This document shows, one piece after another, positions 1-12,635 of a stretch of DNA of 64,000 bases. The stretch is from Albula goreensis (lineage: Eukaryota > Chordata > Actinopteri > Albuliformes > Albulidae), in assembly GCA_022829145.1 (NCBI GenBank), contig CM040743.1, positions 3,994,146 to 4,058,145 of the forward strand. The letters run 5' to 3'. Made by a program: the position numbers and the translations under genes. The stretch's first letter is position 1, and the number at the start of each line of letters is the position of its first letter. The notes under the pieces were generated by a model. That model was not told the DNA's origin and searched no databases. It saw nothing but the letters and a program-made list of their open reading frames with translations.

Positions 1-1979
1 CACGCACCAACAATAAGCTGTGTACATTTACTTTGGACTTTACCTCTGTTGTTTTTTCTAAAGAGAGATACGAGACCCAATTCCATTTTATAACATATAT
101 GTCAATATTAGCTTCTTCTACTTCATTGTATTCATTACAGGTAACCTCTTATCTGATTACATCATTCCTGTAAATAAACACAAGCAGGCATTGAGCTGAT
201 CTGAGTAAACAGTATATACATTTTTCAAATCTGAATAACAAAAACCCTGGGAAATAATTCCCACTCACTGGTGATGCAAATATAGGCTATCTGAAGAGAT
301 ATCAGGCAAGAAATGAAAAATCAGAATGGTATATAGTAAAAAAAAAAAAAAAGTTATGTTTTCAAAGGAAATAGCCACAGGGAACATGCATTTTCCACTG
401 AGCTTTACCCACAAGAACTTCTGTAAATAGACTCGGTTCCCATTTTGGCCAGCAGTTGCTATGATAATCGTGTTCCGTGTGCTGTACCAGGTTCAGGACA
501 ATGGAATTCCATAATTGCCTGTAATTGCAGGACACGAAATGGTGTTCCGTGTTCTCTTGGCTCAGCCTTAACGCCAGATCGACCGGCTCTGCATCTGGAA
601 AGCTTTGTTAAGTTCTCTGGTCTGGACCTCCTGCCAGGAACCATGTGTTTATCAGAAAATCTCACCCCCGAGGCAAAGTCACACCACATCGCGGAGTGAG
701 AAAAATGGCTTGTTGTTATAAACCTGATAAGCTCCCCCTCATAAATCTGACACGCTCAGCAGAGGTCAAGGTAACCGAACCACATTGTTCAGAAGATTAT
801 GGCAAAAAGGCTTTCGGAGTAAAGCAGACGGAGCCACAGACCACGTAAACCAACCAGATACCCAACTTTGTGATCTACATATTTGGAGTTCTTTCCCTTT
901 GTCCTCCAACAAATTGGAATATTTTAAAATCAAAGCGTTCCAATTTGTTGCAGCTTATTAATATTGACGAAAAATCACCTTGCAGACAACGAGTTCAAAG
1001 AATGGGAGGAAAGGCAGAAATTTCCTGTCTAGTTAGTCTGCAGTCTCTGTACCATGTGGGTGCTCCAATGTCTGAATAAACTCATTATTAAGTAGTTTTT
1101 AAACATTAGTAAATCCTTGCATTAATCTCTATATGTTTTGTTTGTGTGTTTGTTTAACAGTAGTACATGAAATGTCTGGGGCTTGAGACAGACTGACCTC
1201 ATTACATATAGTCACTACAAACTGTGACGCACTGTTTTTGCCTGTGTATGGTGTGAGTTTGTTCTTCCTTTTCTTCCTGAAATATGAAATAATTTCAAAC
1301 AAACAGGTCTGTGTTGTTGGCGGTGGCAATGTGCACACTCGCGCAGGTTTTTGGTGATTTGGCCGCTCATTAGGATCATATCAGAACGACTTTCTGTTCC
1401 CACAGAGGGCCCCATTGTTTGCCGCCTGGTCACCTGACGCCTGAGCAGGGTCACCTGAGCAGGGTCACAGCACACCTGGGAGGCGTATCCCAGTGCTGGA
1501 TCAACAACAGGGATTGTGCTGTTTCCGTGGTTACACAAACAGTCTTGCCTGAAGCCTCAGACACTGCCATGTTGTAATAACAAGTGGATTACTAATGATT
1601 AAAAAAAAAAAATATTTAATACTGAGTTTCATAAGAAGTTTTTATTATTTATTTTTGTAGCACAGAAACTGAAGTGCTATATGGGATACTTTAGTGTACC
1701 TGTATTGACTAAATAGCCAAGATACTGTACACATGCAGTACTGTATTTCAATTAATGTATCTGGTAAGGTAATATATGGGTTACGTCTGCCATGTCCCGT
1801 TCTCAGATTGGGATTTCTGAACTCTATTATAACCTTATGGGACCACGGACGTACCTGCGGTCGAACGTTGCCCAGAGAATGGACGTTATGTGGTGCATGT
1901 CTGTGTTTGGGTATACCCCCTTAACAACCTCATCCCTTACCCTTTACCCTTACCCCCTCCTCCCCATGCCCCCCACCAG
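1..1979. other. 5' flank or introns of the agouti-family gene
   Basis: No coding exon could be supported here. A signal-peptide exon for the agouti-family gene at 1980-2183 is expected upstream, but no ATG-led hydrophobic stretch followed by a convincing splice donor was found, so it may lie before the window or be too short to recognise. The open frames present have no family resemblance. The stretch includes copy A of a duplicated non-coding segment (1218-1425). Confidence 0.5.
1218..1425 (+). repeat. Duplicated segment, copy A
   Basis: This segment runs from ctgtgacgcactgttttt through ggatcatatcagaac to gccccattgtttgcc. It recurs in the same orientation at 2388-2890, on the other side of the agouti-family exon. 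Shared landmarks in order are tgtgtatggtgtga, cttccttttctt, aataatttca, ggtggcaatgtgcacactc, caggtttttggtgat and ggatcatatcagaa. It has no coding potential. It may be an interspersed element or a duplicated regulatory block. Confidence 0.7.
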
Positions 1980-2183
1980 TTGCAGAAGCCCAACAAGCAG
2001 CCGAAGCAGCCCAAGGTGCCCCCAGCCCCCCCGGCGGTGCCTCCCCAGCGGTGCCCCAGGGTGATGGAGAGCTGTGTCCCTCAGGTGCCCTGCTGCGACC
2101 CCTGTGCCACCTGCCACTGCCGCTTCTTCAACACCATCTGCTACTGCTGGAGGATCGGCCGGCTCTGCCCCAAGAAGAGCTAG
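1980..2183 (+). CDS. agrp2: Agouti-related protein 2, terminal exon (partial gene)
   Basis: This exon encodes the cysteine-rich C-terminal domain of an agouti-family ligand, a secreted antagonist or inverse agonist of melanocortin receptors. The exon opens after an AG acceptor at 1978-1979 (an alternative AG ends at 1985). It reads a Lys/Pro/Gln-rich linker and then a domain with ten cysteines containing VPCCDPCATCHCRFFN, followed by ICYCWRIGRLCPKKS and a TAG stop at 2181-2183. RFF is the receptor-contact triplet of the family. The VPCCDPCATC and RFFN wording is closer to AGRP than to mammalian ASIP. The gene lies next to a V-ATPase d-subunit gene, as AGRP does in mammals, which supports the teleost agrp2 (asip2b) assignment. 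A Trp follows the ninth Cys where mammalian AGRP has Arg. Upstream exons, including the signal peptide, were not found. The alternative is another agouti paralogue such as asip2a. Confidence 0.85.
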   Translation: MQKPNKQPKQPKVPPAPPAVPPQRCPRVMESCVPQVPCCDPCATCHCRFFNTICYCWRIGRLCPKKS

Positions 2184-2387
2184 AGCGGCTACCGCACGCT
2201 CACTTACACACATCGTGCGCACATACACACACGCTCTTACACACGCTCTTTCTCTCTCTCGCTCACTCATTCAGCGCTGTGAGTTACCAGTTCACCTGTC
2301 CAGGAGAAACTTAAAGACCCGGCTCTTAATATCTGTCAGTCTGTCAGATCTTGTTATGGAGCGTTCGTTAGTCTGTTCATGTTCACG

Positions 2388-2890
2388 GCAAACTGTGACA
2401 CCTGTGTTTGTGTATGGTGTGATTTTTTTTCTTCCTTTTCTTTACATCAGACTCTGCGGATTTCGCTTTCTCTTTTTAGCTTTCACGATAATGCAGAACT
2501 GCGAATCCTACTACTGTGTTCGGTTGACTGGTCAATTAGTAACAAATCAGTAAACGAGGTTCTCCTACATTTGAAATACTTGACCTCTTAAGGTGCTGAT
2601 AAAATCAGCAAAAACGCTCTTGGCAGACCCATGAAAATCGTAAGCGAAACAAGTAAAACTCATTAAAAATTCATATCAGAAAATTTCGGAGAATAGGCTA
2701 TTTTTCTATTGATACTGTTAACGAGTCCGTAGGTGTTTAATTGGACCTGAAATAATAAATAATTTCATATGGATCTGTGTTGTCGGTGGTGGCAATGTGC
2801 ACACTCACACAGGTTTTTGGTGATCTGGCCTCTACTTAGGATCATATCAGAATGAATGACTGTTCCTACAGAGGCGCCATTGTTCAGCCT
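2388..2890 (+). repeat. Duplicated segment, copy B, interrupted
   Basis: This is the second copy of the 1218-1425 segment. The 5' part (about 2388-2450) and the 3' part (about 2745-2890) match copy A in order and orientation. Roughly 300 bp of unrelated sequence (about 2451-2744) lies between them, so either an insertion split copy B or copy A lost the middle. Its position just 3' of the agrp2 stop makes the two copies bracket that exon. Confidence 0.65.
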
Positions 2891-5800
2891 CCATAGGGAG
2901 ATTGTTTTTGACCTGACCCTCATTAAAGGGTCACCATGGAGACCTCTCGTGCATTAAGTCCCACGCTGGTGTTTCAGCTTCATGAGCTAAGGGAATACGG
3001 TGCAGCGGATTTTACGATGTCTGGTGGTTTCTCTCTCCTGGAAGCGTGCTGCAAGTTCAGGGCTCTGAAGGTATTTAAGGAGAAGTTCACTAAAAAGCAC
3101 AGTGTGGTGTATGCTGACCTATCCTTTGGGATAACTGATGTGACCGTTATGTTTGTCAACACCACAGCCCTTGTAGGAAATTGAAAAAAAAACTGAAAGA
3201 AATTGGTGACAGATATATTATTTTCTCAGTAGTTGAAGTCACAATCAGAACATATAAGATAGTGAAGGTTTTGAGTTTTTTTTTTACTGTCTCGGAAATG
3301 CATGCCTCCACTTTAATTACTCAATCCTTTCTCTACAGTGGGAGAAAGAGGAGACAGTATAGCTGGGTCACATGATTGTTTGGGTTGGAGGTCTGTTCAT
3401 TTCTTATGTCATGGAACGAAGTATTCTATGCAACAGATTTGTTTGGTCTGGATTTTCCCTTTAGAAAATCAAACTGGCTCATTGTGATTTCTTTTGCACA
3501 AGTGTGTTTGCACAAGTGCTTCTGTAGATGAGGCCCTTCCGTTTGTTCTCCACAGAATGGGAGATGACCTTCAAGGTTTACAGTTCCAGTTACTTCAGTG
3601 AAGTCTTTTTGCATGTAAACTCTGGCTGCTAATTCATATAGACCCAAGTCAATTATTGAAAATGTAATCCATTAGCTGTTTACAATAAGAACCTCAAAGA
3701 AGCGTCTCTCCTGTGTCTACAATGCCAACTCAATACCGTAAGGGTTGGTGTTTTCCAGGGCAGGTGGCTTTGCACATGTAGCACATTTTATATCACATGT
3801 AGTTGGTAATTTTCAACAATAATAGACAATAGTCTTTTTTTTTTGGTAAACTTTTTCCAGTTGTGGTAATATATTCACCTCTGAATAATCCTATACTGAC
3901 TCTGCCCTTGCTTAATAATTGTATTTTACTATGCAGAATTTAGAATGCAATGGGCATTACTGTATACCTCACGTGTGCATATTTGGCGGAGTTTGGATAT
4001 TCATATTTTACCTGTGTGGCTGTGTTTGATGCTGTGTTTGGACCCAACTGTTCCATAGTCCGGAACGGTTTCACCGAGAATAAGGACTAATAAGAGATCT
4101 TAGTACTGAGCATTTAAGAAGGCATGGTAATAACATAACAGTTACGAAAGAAATATGAGACAAGAAGGAATGTTCCGTATCTGGTGATGTTATGTTTCTA
4201 AAGGTTATATTTATGCTGCTAGTTGATCCCCTTATTCCAATGATGGATTGATTTAGTAGTGTTACCCAGCATTCTGTTTACTCATAAAAATACTGTATGT
4301 TACTCTATATCCCCAACTCAGTTTTGGGTCATATTGATCCAGTGCATATGCAAATAACCTGTCATGATTTTCTCCTACTTTTTAAATAAATAAAAACTCT
4401 CATGGCTTCACTTTTATCCTTTATTCTATAATTATTCGTTTGTGGTGTGTCATTTGTTTACATGTTGAATAACGCAAAAAAATGTATGCCATTTGCGTGT
4501 ACATTTATCCCAATGGTGTCCCGCTGCCTTGCAGAGAAACAGTCCTGTTTAATAATGTGTACACGCACATTTTAATAATGCGTACACGCACATTAACTGC
4601 TCATATTGTGATGAACATCTTGTGAAAAACTAGCAGGGCTATGTTTGATTACAGCAGTGCAGGAGATCTCCTAAAAGCAAAAGCATGTGTCCTTCTGCCA
4701 GTTATTCTGCCACGGTCTCTCCTGCAGTACCATGTGTGGCCTGTAGGGTGTCAAATAGTTCCTGGCTCTCGTCTAGAACTGTCTGTGGTCTGTACAGCAG
4801 AAAATAGTCTTTGACTCACATGTGTAAAGAAACAAAATCAGTCCACATCTGATCTGATCGGAGATGGCACTTAAAGTCATGCGCAGGTCATGGTTGGAAA
4901 CTCTGCTTTCAGAGGATTTTCTTCCTTGGCACAAGGGAAAGTTTCAGCGAAAAGAAAAAAAACGTGTAATCATCTGAGAGCAAAATACGATATCTCGGCG
5001 TGACCCCTAATCTCATGGTAAATACTGCTCCATTTATTTAAAAAAGTAAATTCTTTGTTTTCTTTATACCTATCAAGTTGTCAGCAGCCTTTGCCAAGAA
5101 TATAAGCTTCTTAAAATGGGGCAGGTTGTGGGGGGCAGTGATTAGTCATGGGTAAATGAGAGATTAAATTCCCATAACATTTATACGCTAAACCCGTCAA
5201 AGCCCTCTGGGAACCTCAACAGGTTTACATCCTGTAAACACTCATCCAGAAAGGATTTTTGAAATATTAATTCACGGATGTGTGAAAAACCCCTTCACAT
5301 GATATCCACTGCTTCCCCTCGTTATCACAGCCTCGGCACAGCCTCGACATCCGGAATTTGTGGGTGTTTAAATCTGTTTGGAAATACGTATCTATATATT
5401 AGCTTTTCATTGTTCTGTTGGCTCTCAAAACAGTTGTTTGGAATAATGGTCATAAACTCAATGCCGTTGAGGACTGCCAGTTTCTCCAGCCAGTTCATCC
5501 CATCGTCTAATGTGTAACTGTGTTTAAGCACAGCATGCAAGGAGCCATTGTTATTAAGATGACACGACTCAGTTCACTTTATGGATGAAGTGCGAAGTAA
5601 AATGGCTAATTTAGTAAGTGATGGAACTCGCTTTCAAGTAAAGAACAGAGACTGCAGTTAAAAACGGCATGTTGCTGTCCGTGGGGGGCTCGACACCAGT
5701 ATTAGAACAAGGCTGTAAGACGCCATGCCCTGGAGGGCTGTGGTGTTTTTGGCATGTTTTTAATTTAAAACTTTGAGGAAATAATGACTCTTCACATCTT

Positions 5801-6143
5801 GTTTACTTGTCTTGACTGCTGACTGGAAGTAAACCACAAATACCTCGAGATGCTGTGTCACTCATGGGTTTGATATCTCTTTACTCTTCATTGCATGTTT
5901 AGCTATTTTGGATCTAATGTGGCTTGAATCATTAACCAGGTAAATCACCCCAAGACCTTAAGTTTGTCTAATTAATAACTAATAACAGTTATTTACAACA
6001 ATGCAGGATAACATTACCTGTATCCACCTGCTTATGAGCGATAGAGCCTTATTTCCCAAGTTTCTAGGCCAGACTGTCCCCACACTAAGCAGCAGTGCAG
6101 GTTGGTCATGCTGGTTCAAGTTAAAATACAACCAATAAATACC
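2891..6143. other. Intergenic, no gene recognised
   Basis: This is AT-rich sequence between agrp2 and the LINE fragment at 6144. An 82-codon open frame begins at 2936 but shows no family resemblance, splice context or compositional signal. A short direct repeat containing gtacacgcacatt occurs near 4545-4600. Near 5700-5760 a stretch with ccctggagggctgtggtg resembles the interspersed repeat seen near 29.9, 38.3 and 48.1 kb. Nothing else is supported. Confidence 0.5.
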
Positions 6144-6740
6144 ATTACATTACATTACATTACATTACATTACAGGCATTTAGCACATGCTCTTACCCAG
6201 AGCGATTTTCAACACAAAGTGCATATTTTTCAGGACGAGGGTGTTAAAGTGATGGGGGGCGGAGTGTAAAAGTGAAAGGTTAGCATGGACTAAACCCTGT
6301 GGGTGACCTATTGAAGAAACAACACAAGAAACAATTTGTAATATCAACAACAATCATGAGCCAACAAAATTGGGTCACTGCAAGTAAAAGCTAAATAGGG
6401 GAGCTGGGGAGGAAGGACAGAGGTCCGCCCTGAAGAGGTGAGTCTTCAGTCTGCGCTTGAAGGCAGACAGACTATCTGCTGCTCTGACCTCTGTAGGAAG
6501 GTCATTCCACCAGCGGGGGAGCCAGAACAGACAGCAGACGTGACCGGGAGAGGAGGGGGCACCAGGTATGCTGAAGACGCAGACTGGAGCGAACAGCCCA
6601 CTAATATGTTCACTAAAACATACCAAGAGCTCATAGACCCGTAGACGACAGAAACGGAAGTCAGGCGCAATCTGAAGAGGTGAGTTCAGAGCAAATCGTG
6701 GCCCAGTCAGGCTGGCAAGAAGGGAACCGGAAGCCAAGGA
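6144..6740 (-). mobile_element. 5'-truncated L2-like LINE, 3' end
   Basis: Read on the minus strand, this is the end of a non-LTR retrotransposon. An open frame (6375-6737) carries the motif WWNDLPTEVRAADSLSAFKR followed by LKTHLF, typical of the C-terminus of LINE ORF2 proteins. It is followed by a stem-forming tail (the complement of cgctctgggtaagagc, then tgctaaatgc) and six TGTAA pentamers, seen on the + strand as attac repeats at 6144-6174. The tail resembles eel UnaL2-type and other L2-clade elements. The reverse transcriptase core is absent, so this copy is dead on arrival. Confidence 0.75.
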
Positions 6741-7029
6741 TAAATGTCTTTTGCTGAAGGCAGGGTTCGGTCTCTGAGCAAGACATTCTCATACACGACG
6801 GGATCTATGGCAGTCTGTGGGGCTGCAGGCTCTTCAGACCTCCATGAGGTTGCGGTTTGGTCCCTGGCTTTCTGTCCTGTCATCTTCCATTTTCTATCAC
6901 CATCTCTGCTGTCTCGCTTTACACAAAAATAAATAAACAATACCTAAGGAGGGCAGAAGAGGGAAACATGATCGCATGGTATTATAATAATATAATATAT
7001 AACGTGTCCTTTGTTTGTTTTTTTTTTTT

Positions 7030-7120
7030 GTGATAGTGTGCCTCTATGTTAAGGCAGAGAGAGTTGAAGCACACATATTTCATTGTATTTTTAATACACA
7101 TGACAATAAATTCAGACTGA
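7030..7120 (+). mobile_element. Possible retroelement 3' tail
   Basis: The sequence ends in cattgtatttttaatacac and then gacaataaattcagactgaa. It resembles the 3' end of several fish retroelements, which finish with a tgacaataaa motif and short degenerate repeats. No coding portion is attached, and the family is not identified. Confidence 0.3.
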
Positions 7121-7321
7121 ACTGAGCATAATCACCATCTTTTGTACAGACTGAAGTTATGGCACATCTATGGTTTTATCTCATTACTTTTCTTTTTAGG
7201 ACTCGTTATTATGAATGCACTGTTTGTTCTCAAGATTGTATTTGTAGCCCTGGATAGCGCAGTTATCTTGAAATAGTGCTTTAGTGACATTACAAACATT
7301 CTTGATGGTCTACAAATACTG

Positions 7322-7430
7322 TTAGCCAGGTCTGGCTCTATAGCTCATATTAATTAGATGGATGCTCTTATGTTATCACACACACTGCATTGATAAAAGC
7401 GTCTGCTAAATGACGGCAAATTAATAATTA
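7322..7430 (+). mobile_element. SINE/LINE tail fragment
   Basis: It contains agccaggtctggct, then gctcatattaat, then gataaaagcgtctgctaaat. The same two opening blocks occur at 53565-53620, and the last block is the gcgtctgctaaatg tail shared with the elements at 6144 and 28930. It is a short non-autonomous copy probably mobilised by the same LINE machinery. Confidence 0.55.
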
Positions 7431-7789
7431 TTGTTAGAGTTACTTTGTTTTTACAATAATCACCATCATAAAATCTTATCTTCTGTGTCACTCTGCTGGG
7501 CCAAAGCCAAGCGGGGTTTCTAATCTTCCCCTCTTAAAAAAACCTCCTGAGCCTGTCTACGGCACCACAGAGGGGACATACTTCATGCTCTGTTCAGGCT
7601 GCGCTGTCACATGAGCTTTAACCCTCCATCTATTTTGGGCCCTGCTGAAGTTCAAACCTCATGCCGCCTGAGAGGAGAAGTGCTGGGCTACAGCTTGAGA
7701 GGGTAATAGCTAATAGCTTCAAAGCCTAATCATTCATTTGACTCTCAGGAACCATGTTTTATCCATGAACAAAGCAGCATGCGCACATG

Positions 7790-8163
<374 letters not shown>

Positions 8164-8167
<4 letters not shown>

Positions 8168-11100
8168 ATCTAGGGAGGATGGTGATGAACAGTTGGTTTG
8201 GGATACCTCACCTCACTAGAAAGTTAACCTTACTACGGAAGGTAATGACAGGTCTAGATTGCATACCACAACGAATGCGAATCTCATAATTACTTTATAG
8301 ACTTATGGGCCGTGAACAGTTACATGAGGACATAAAAACATTATGTACAATGGAAAACAAACAACGGCACCCGGGGGTCTGCCAAGGGAAGTCAATTACA
8401 AAAAGATTCAGCAACAGAAGTCCTCCAAGGGTTGTAAATATATCCTAATTAAATGCATAGGAATAACACGAAACGTATCCTTGATTCCACTTTCTCACAG
8501 CGTATATTATTTCTCACACAGTTATGTTAATCTTTACATTTTCCCAACTGTTTTTCCTCTCTGGGTGAAATCTTATAGGCTTCGTGTCTCGAACAGCATG
8601 GAATACAGTGTTGTCTTTTCTGTAAGTATTTCTTCCCAGTTCTCGCGAACCGCAACAAGACAGTTTTGAACTACACCACTGGAAATGAGTAATACCAGTA
8701 AACTAGTAAAGTAGTGGTTGTTAACCAACAGACTAGTTAAACACTTACCAACAACGCTCAAGGAATCATTATGAAATTGTGCAACAGTTGTAGTCCTCTT
8801 CAACGGTTGTAAAACACTGTAATCTGATTAGCCAAAAAAATATCAATGATTCTAAATTGCAGCCCCCATGGAAACATCATCAATCAGTAATGCATACTAT
8901 AAATTCTACCTTGAAAGATGTGACCTAATCCAAATTCTGCATTTGAAGGTATCCGCTGCTATCACTTAGACTATGCTGAAATATATGTTGCAAAATTAAT
9001 GCTTAAACTGTTTCCCTTTTTCACCGAGAGCAATTAGGCCTAAATCCAGCAATCTGGATAGGAATAAGGAATTGCCATTAGATTAGATTAGCTAAATTCC
9101 CCCGCGCCTCTCCCAGCAAACTGCACTCCTGACCTGACAGTTTGTTTTGATGGCACTTTGACAGAGCATAAATCTAGTGTTACCCGAGGCCTTTGCATAT
9201 ATTATCGTTATATTATTTTCCTTATGAATTTTTTTCTTTGTGTTACACGTTGGGAAAAACCTTTGCGGATGTGCCGTGCTGTAGAATGTAACACGCCGAC
9301 CCTGTTCGAGAACGCAGCCAACTCGTCTTTCCTTTCTCCCCCTAGAAGACTAATGCCGTACGCGAACTGCGTGACCTGTCCCGTTCCACAGTAAATTTAA
9401 CATCACATAATGTAAGAACACTATAGAGAAGCTTAGCAGGGGTGTCCTTGCCCTGCCCATCTCTGTCCGTGTGAAATATGTTCCGGTCTTGTAGCATGCT
9501 GCGATCTATAAGTTTACCCGGGTTCATTCTTGACGTTCAAATTTCCGTTGGGAGAATGGAAAGGAAACTGCTGGTCTGCAATATAGGTAACTGACAGTAA
9601 CACGTTTTTTTATATATACACTAAGTTCACAAAGTTACTGCACAACCTTCCTCTGACAGAGCGAGAGGGAACAATTTACTTCTGTGTGAAACACTTCGGA
9701 AAACGGAATGAAAATTGTAAATAGGAGCAATCAGAGACGTTTTAGAAAACAATTTGGCCAGTACCGTACAGTACACAAATAATTAAGTCATTTTGTTCAC
9801 AGACCATTTTGGAACATGGGTTGAAATTATAAAACGAACAATAGAAAACTAAAGCACTGCACTTGCGTGCATAGGTTATGTGAGAGAATGGCAGACAGAT
9901 ATGGAGGAAAAGTGAGAAAGAGATTTAATGTATTAACCATTGAAATGCCAGCACAATCAGAATGAAGAGCTAAGTAAACTCTTTCTGTGTTGTTTTTAGA
10001 TGTGATTTAAAGTACATTAGTCTCACAAAGTTTACTCCTGGAGCACCACATGGTGAGCTTGTTTTTGTTGTTTGCCAACACTTAATTGATCAATTAGCAC
10101 AGTTAATCACACCGTTAGCTTACCTCCAGCTGCCTTTAATTGGGTGATTTTTAAGGTGAAAAGAGAGAAAAACAACCAGAAGGCACTGTAGTTCTCTAGA
10201 ACTAAGGCTGGCCACCTCACCTCACCACCCTGTTCAAATGTATATGGACCATATAGTAGCTTTTAATACAATAAAGTACAAAGCATCTTTGAAAAGAGAT
10301 TGGATCTCTTTTCAAGGCTCATTTCAGAAACATAGAGCAGCCTAGAAACCGTTGACCTGAGTACTGCATTAGGCTGGCATAAGATGAGAATTTCATTTTT
10401 TTTTTCTGTACTTGTGTGCCAGCTCATTTTTTGCTTCAAAACAAGCCATAAAATCATAATATCAATTTTAAGATGTATTGGAACGCAGGGTAGAAAGTTA
10501 AAGGCTGGAAAATATAATATTTTATTAATAGTTTATAGTTTTTTTTTAAAAAAAAAAAAATACTGTTTTTCCACTAGTAGCACCTATTATGCTGAATTGT
10601 GCATAACCTGTATTTGTCCTAAGGCTTTGGTTCCATCCCTCGCCCAGAAGGTGCATGGTGTAGATATTTTCATTATTACTCAGGAATTAACTGAAAATTA
10701 AATCAGTTACTCACACGAGTAACTCGCCATGCCTGCGGGTATACCATAAAGCGGGGTTCTGAGGCTAACTGGTTAATATTTTGAGGATAATTGCGTGCTT
10801 TCGGGCAATGTAACTAGATCTGAACCAGTTAAACATGTCACAAAATATGCATTCACAGTTTACAGTTAACCTTTTGTGTGATCTAATATGGTCTATTGCA
10901 TATTTTCTTTTTTACTCCAGAATGTTTTCCAAAGCTTTATGGTGTAGTCCCTTGGGTCTGAATGTAAAATGGCTTCTGACTAATAGCTGGCAACTTGCTT
11001 GTAACAGGTGCGCTTTTTAATTTGACTATGAATTATGTTCAGTAAGGGCTTACCTCCATTGACAAAAATGTATATCTCATTTTTAATGCTTACTATAAGA

Positions 11101-12046
11101 GATGTCTCGTGAGTAGAACGATTTGTAATAAGAAAGATCTATATTTGGAATAAGACATTCCGTGACATCTTACACCACTTAATGAAGGATCTGCAGAGAA
11201 TAATCCTCACACCGAACGCATCCTCTCCGTTATAGGCTTCTTGACGCACACACATGTCATCAACCACCTGGCCCGTTCCTTCAACAACAAACCGGCAAAA
11301 CATCTCCACAGAAATAATAAATGCTATAGAGTAAAACAAATGTCAGATCTGATGAAGGCTGTGTACCGGTTTCTGCAGGTGTGAGTAATTTCTCACATGT
11401 AGCTCCTTACCCTAGCTCCCACTCAATACCTCATTGGTGGGTTCACAACCTGCGGCGAGGGTCAACGCGCGCATAAATTTTTCAGCATCACATCAAAGGC
11501 AAAAATGTCCATATTTCAGCGGTATGTGAGTAATATAATAAAAATGAACGTTGATAAGGTATTTTGGATATGACTGCAAGCTCAGCTCATTATCAGAAAT
11601 GACTGTTGCGTTTTTTTCTCCCTCACACTTAAAGTTTAGGTGCTTTAAATTAGATCCTGGCTGTAGAGCTCTTTGTTTCTTGGAACCGTTTTGGTATGAC
11701 TGCTGGGTATGACTTTTATTTTATGGCTCAGAGCAAATTGGCAATAACATTATAAATATGTGGAAACAAGGTGTGACCGTGTTTACCTCTGTAAGGTTGT
11801 TTCTGTTCTACATTAAAAAGTAGATCACTTTCGTAAAAAGTTTGGAGGAGCCTGCCCATGATAAAAGGCACCTGAGCTCGCCCAAAAGACCATCTCGCTG
11901 GAGACCCATCACCTGTAGCTCACACTGGCCAGCACTAAGGTCATCTACACTCTCCTAACGGTCTAACCACCACCAGACCTCTCTGACTGAAGACTGAGAT
12001 GTGATATTGGCCGCTGTATTAGATTGAACTGTGCTTTTCTTCTCTT
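8164..12046. other. Intergenic, no gene recognised
   Basis: This is AT-rich sequence with scattered stop codons on both strands. The open frames are under 110 codons and none shows a recognisable domain or splice-flanked exon. No RNA gene or transposon end could be supported. Confidence 0.45.
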
Positions 12047-12635
12047 GGGCATTAATGAACTTTGACCCCCATCTTTATGTAGGGCATTATTGAACTTTGA
12101 CCCCTATCTTTATGTAGGGCATTACTGAACTTTGACCCCTATCTTTACATAGGGCATTACTGAACTTTGACCCCTTTCTTTATGTAGGGCATTACTGAAC
12201 TTTGATCCCTGTCTTTATGTAGGGCATTACTGAACTTTGACCCCTATCTTTACATAGGGCATTACTGAACTTTGACCCCTTTCTTTATGTAGGGCATTAC
12301 TGAACTTTGACCCCTATCTTTATGTAGGGCATTACTGAACTTTGACCCCTATCTTTACATAGGGCATTACTGAACTTTGACCCCTTTCTTTATGTAGGGC
12401 ATTACTGAACTTTGACCCCTATCTTTATGTAGGGCATTACTGAACTTTGACCCCTATCTTTATGTAGGGCATTACTGAACTTTGACCCCTTTCTTTATGT
12501 AGGGCATTACTGAACTTTGACCCCTGTCTTTATGTAGGGCATTACTGAACTTTGACCCCTATCTTTATGTAGGGCATTACTGAACTTCGACCCCTATCTT
12601 TACATAGGGTATTACTGAACTTTGACCCCAATCTA
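12047..12635. repeat. 35-bp minisatellite, 17 copies, with a DR1 site per unit
   Basis: The unit is agggcattactgaactttga followed by cccctatctttatgt. Seventeen consecutive copies are visible, with tatgt/tacat and tatctt/ttctt variants alternating in runs that suggest multi-unit duplication. On the minus strand each unit reads GGGGTCAAAGTTCA. This is an RGKTCA-A-RGKTCA direct repeat with one-base spacing, the site class bound by HNF4, COUP-TF and RXR heterodimers including PPAR. Only two units depart from it within the core (gatccc near 12205 and ttcgac near 12587). The array ends about 1.6 kb upstream of the atp6v0d2 start codon. Regulatory activity is inferred. Confidence 0.95.

Noticed and set aside
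445..699. 84-codon open frame considered as an upstream agrp2 exon
   Set aside because: It lacks a signal peptide, and no donor fits the phase of the acceptor at 1980.
2936..3184. 82-codon open frame beginning METSRALSPT
   Set aside because: It resembles no family I know and overlaps a shifted open frame on the other strand. It sits just beyond the duplicated segment and has no splice context.
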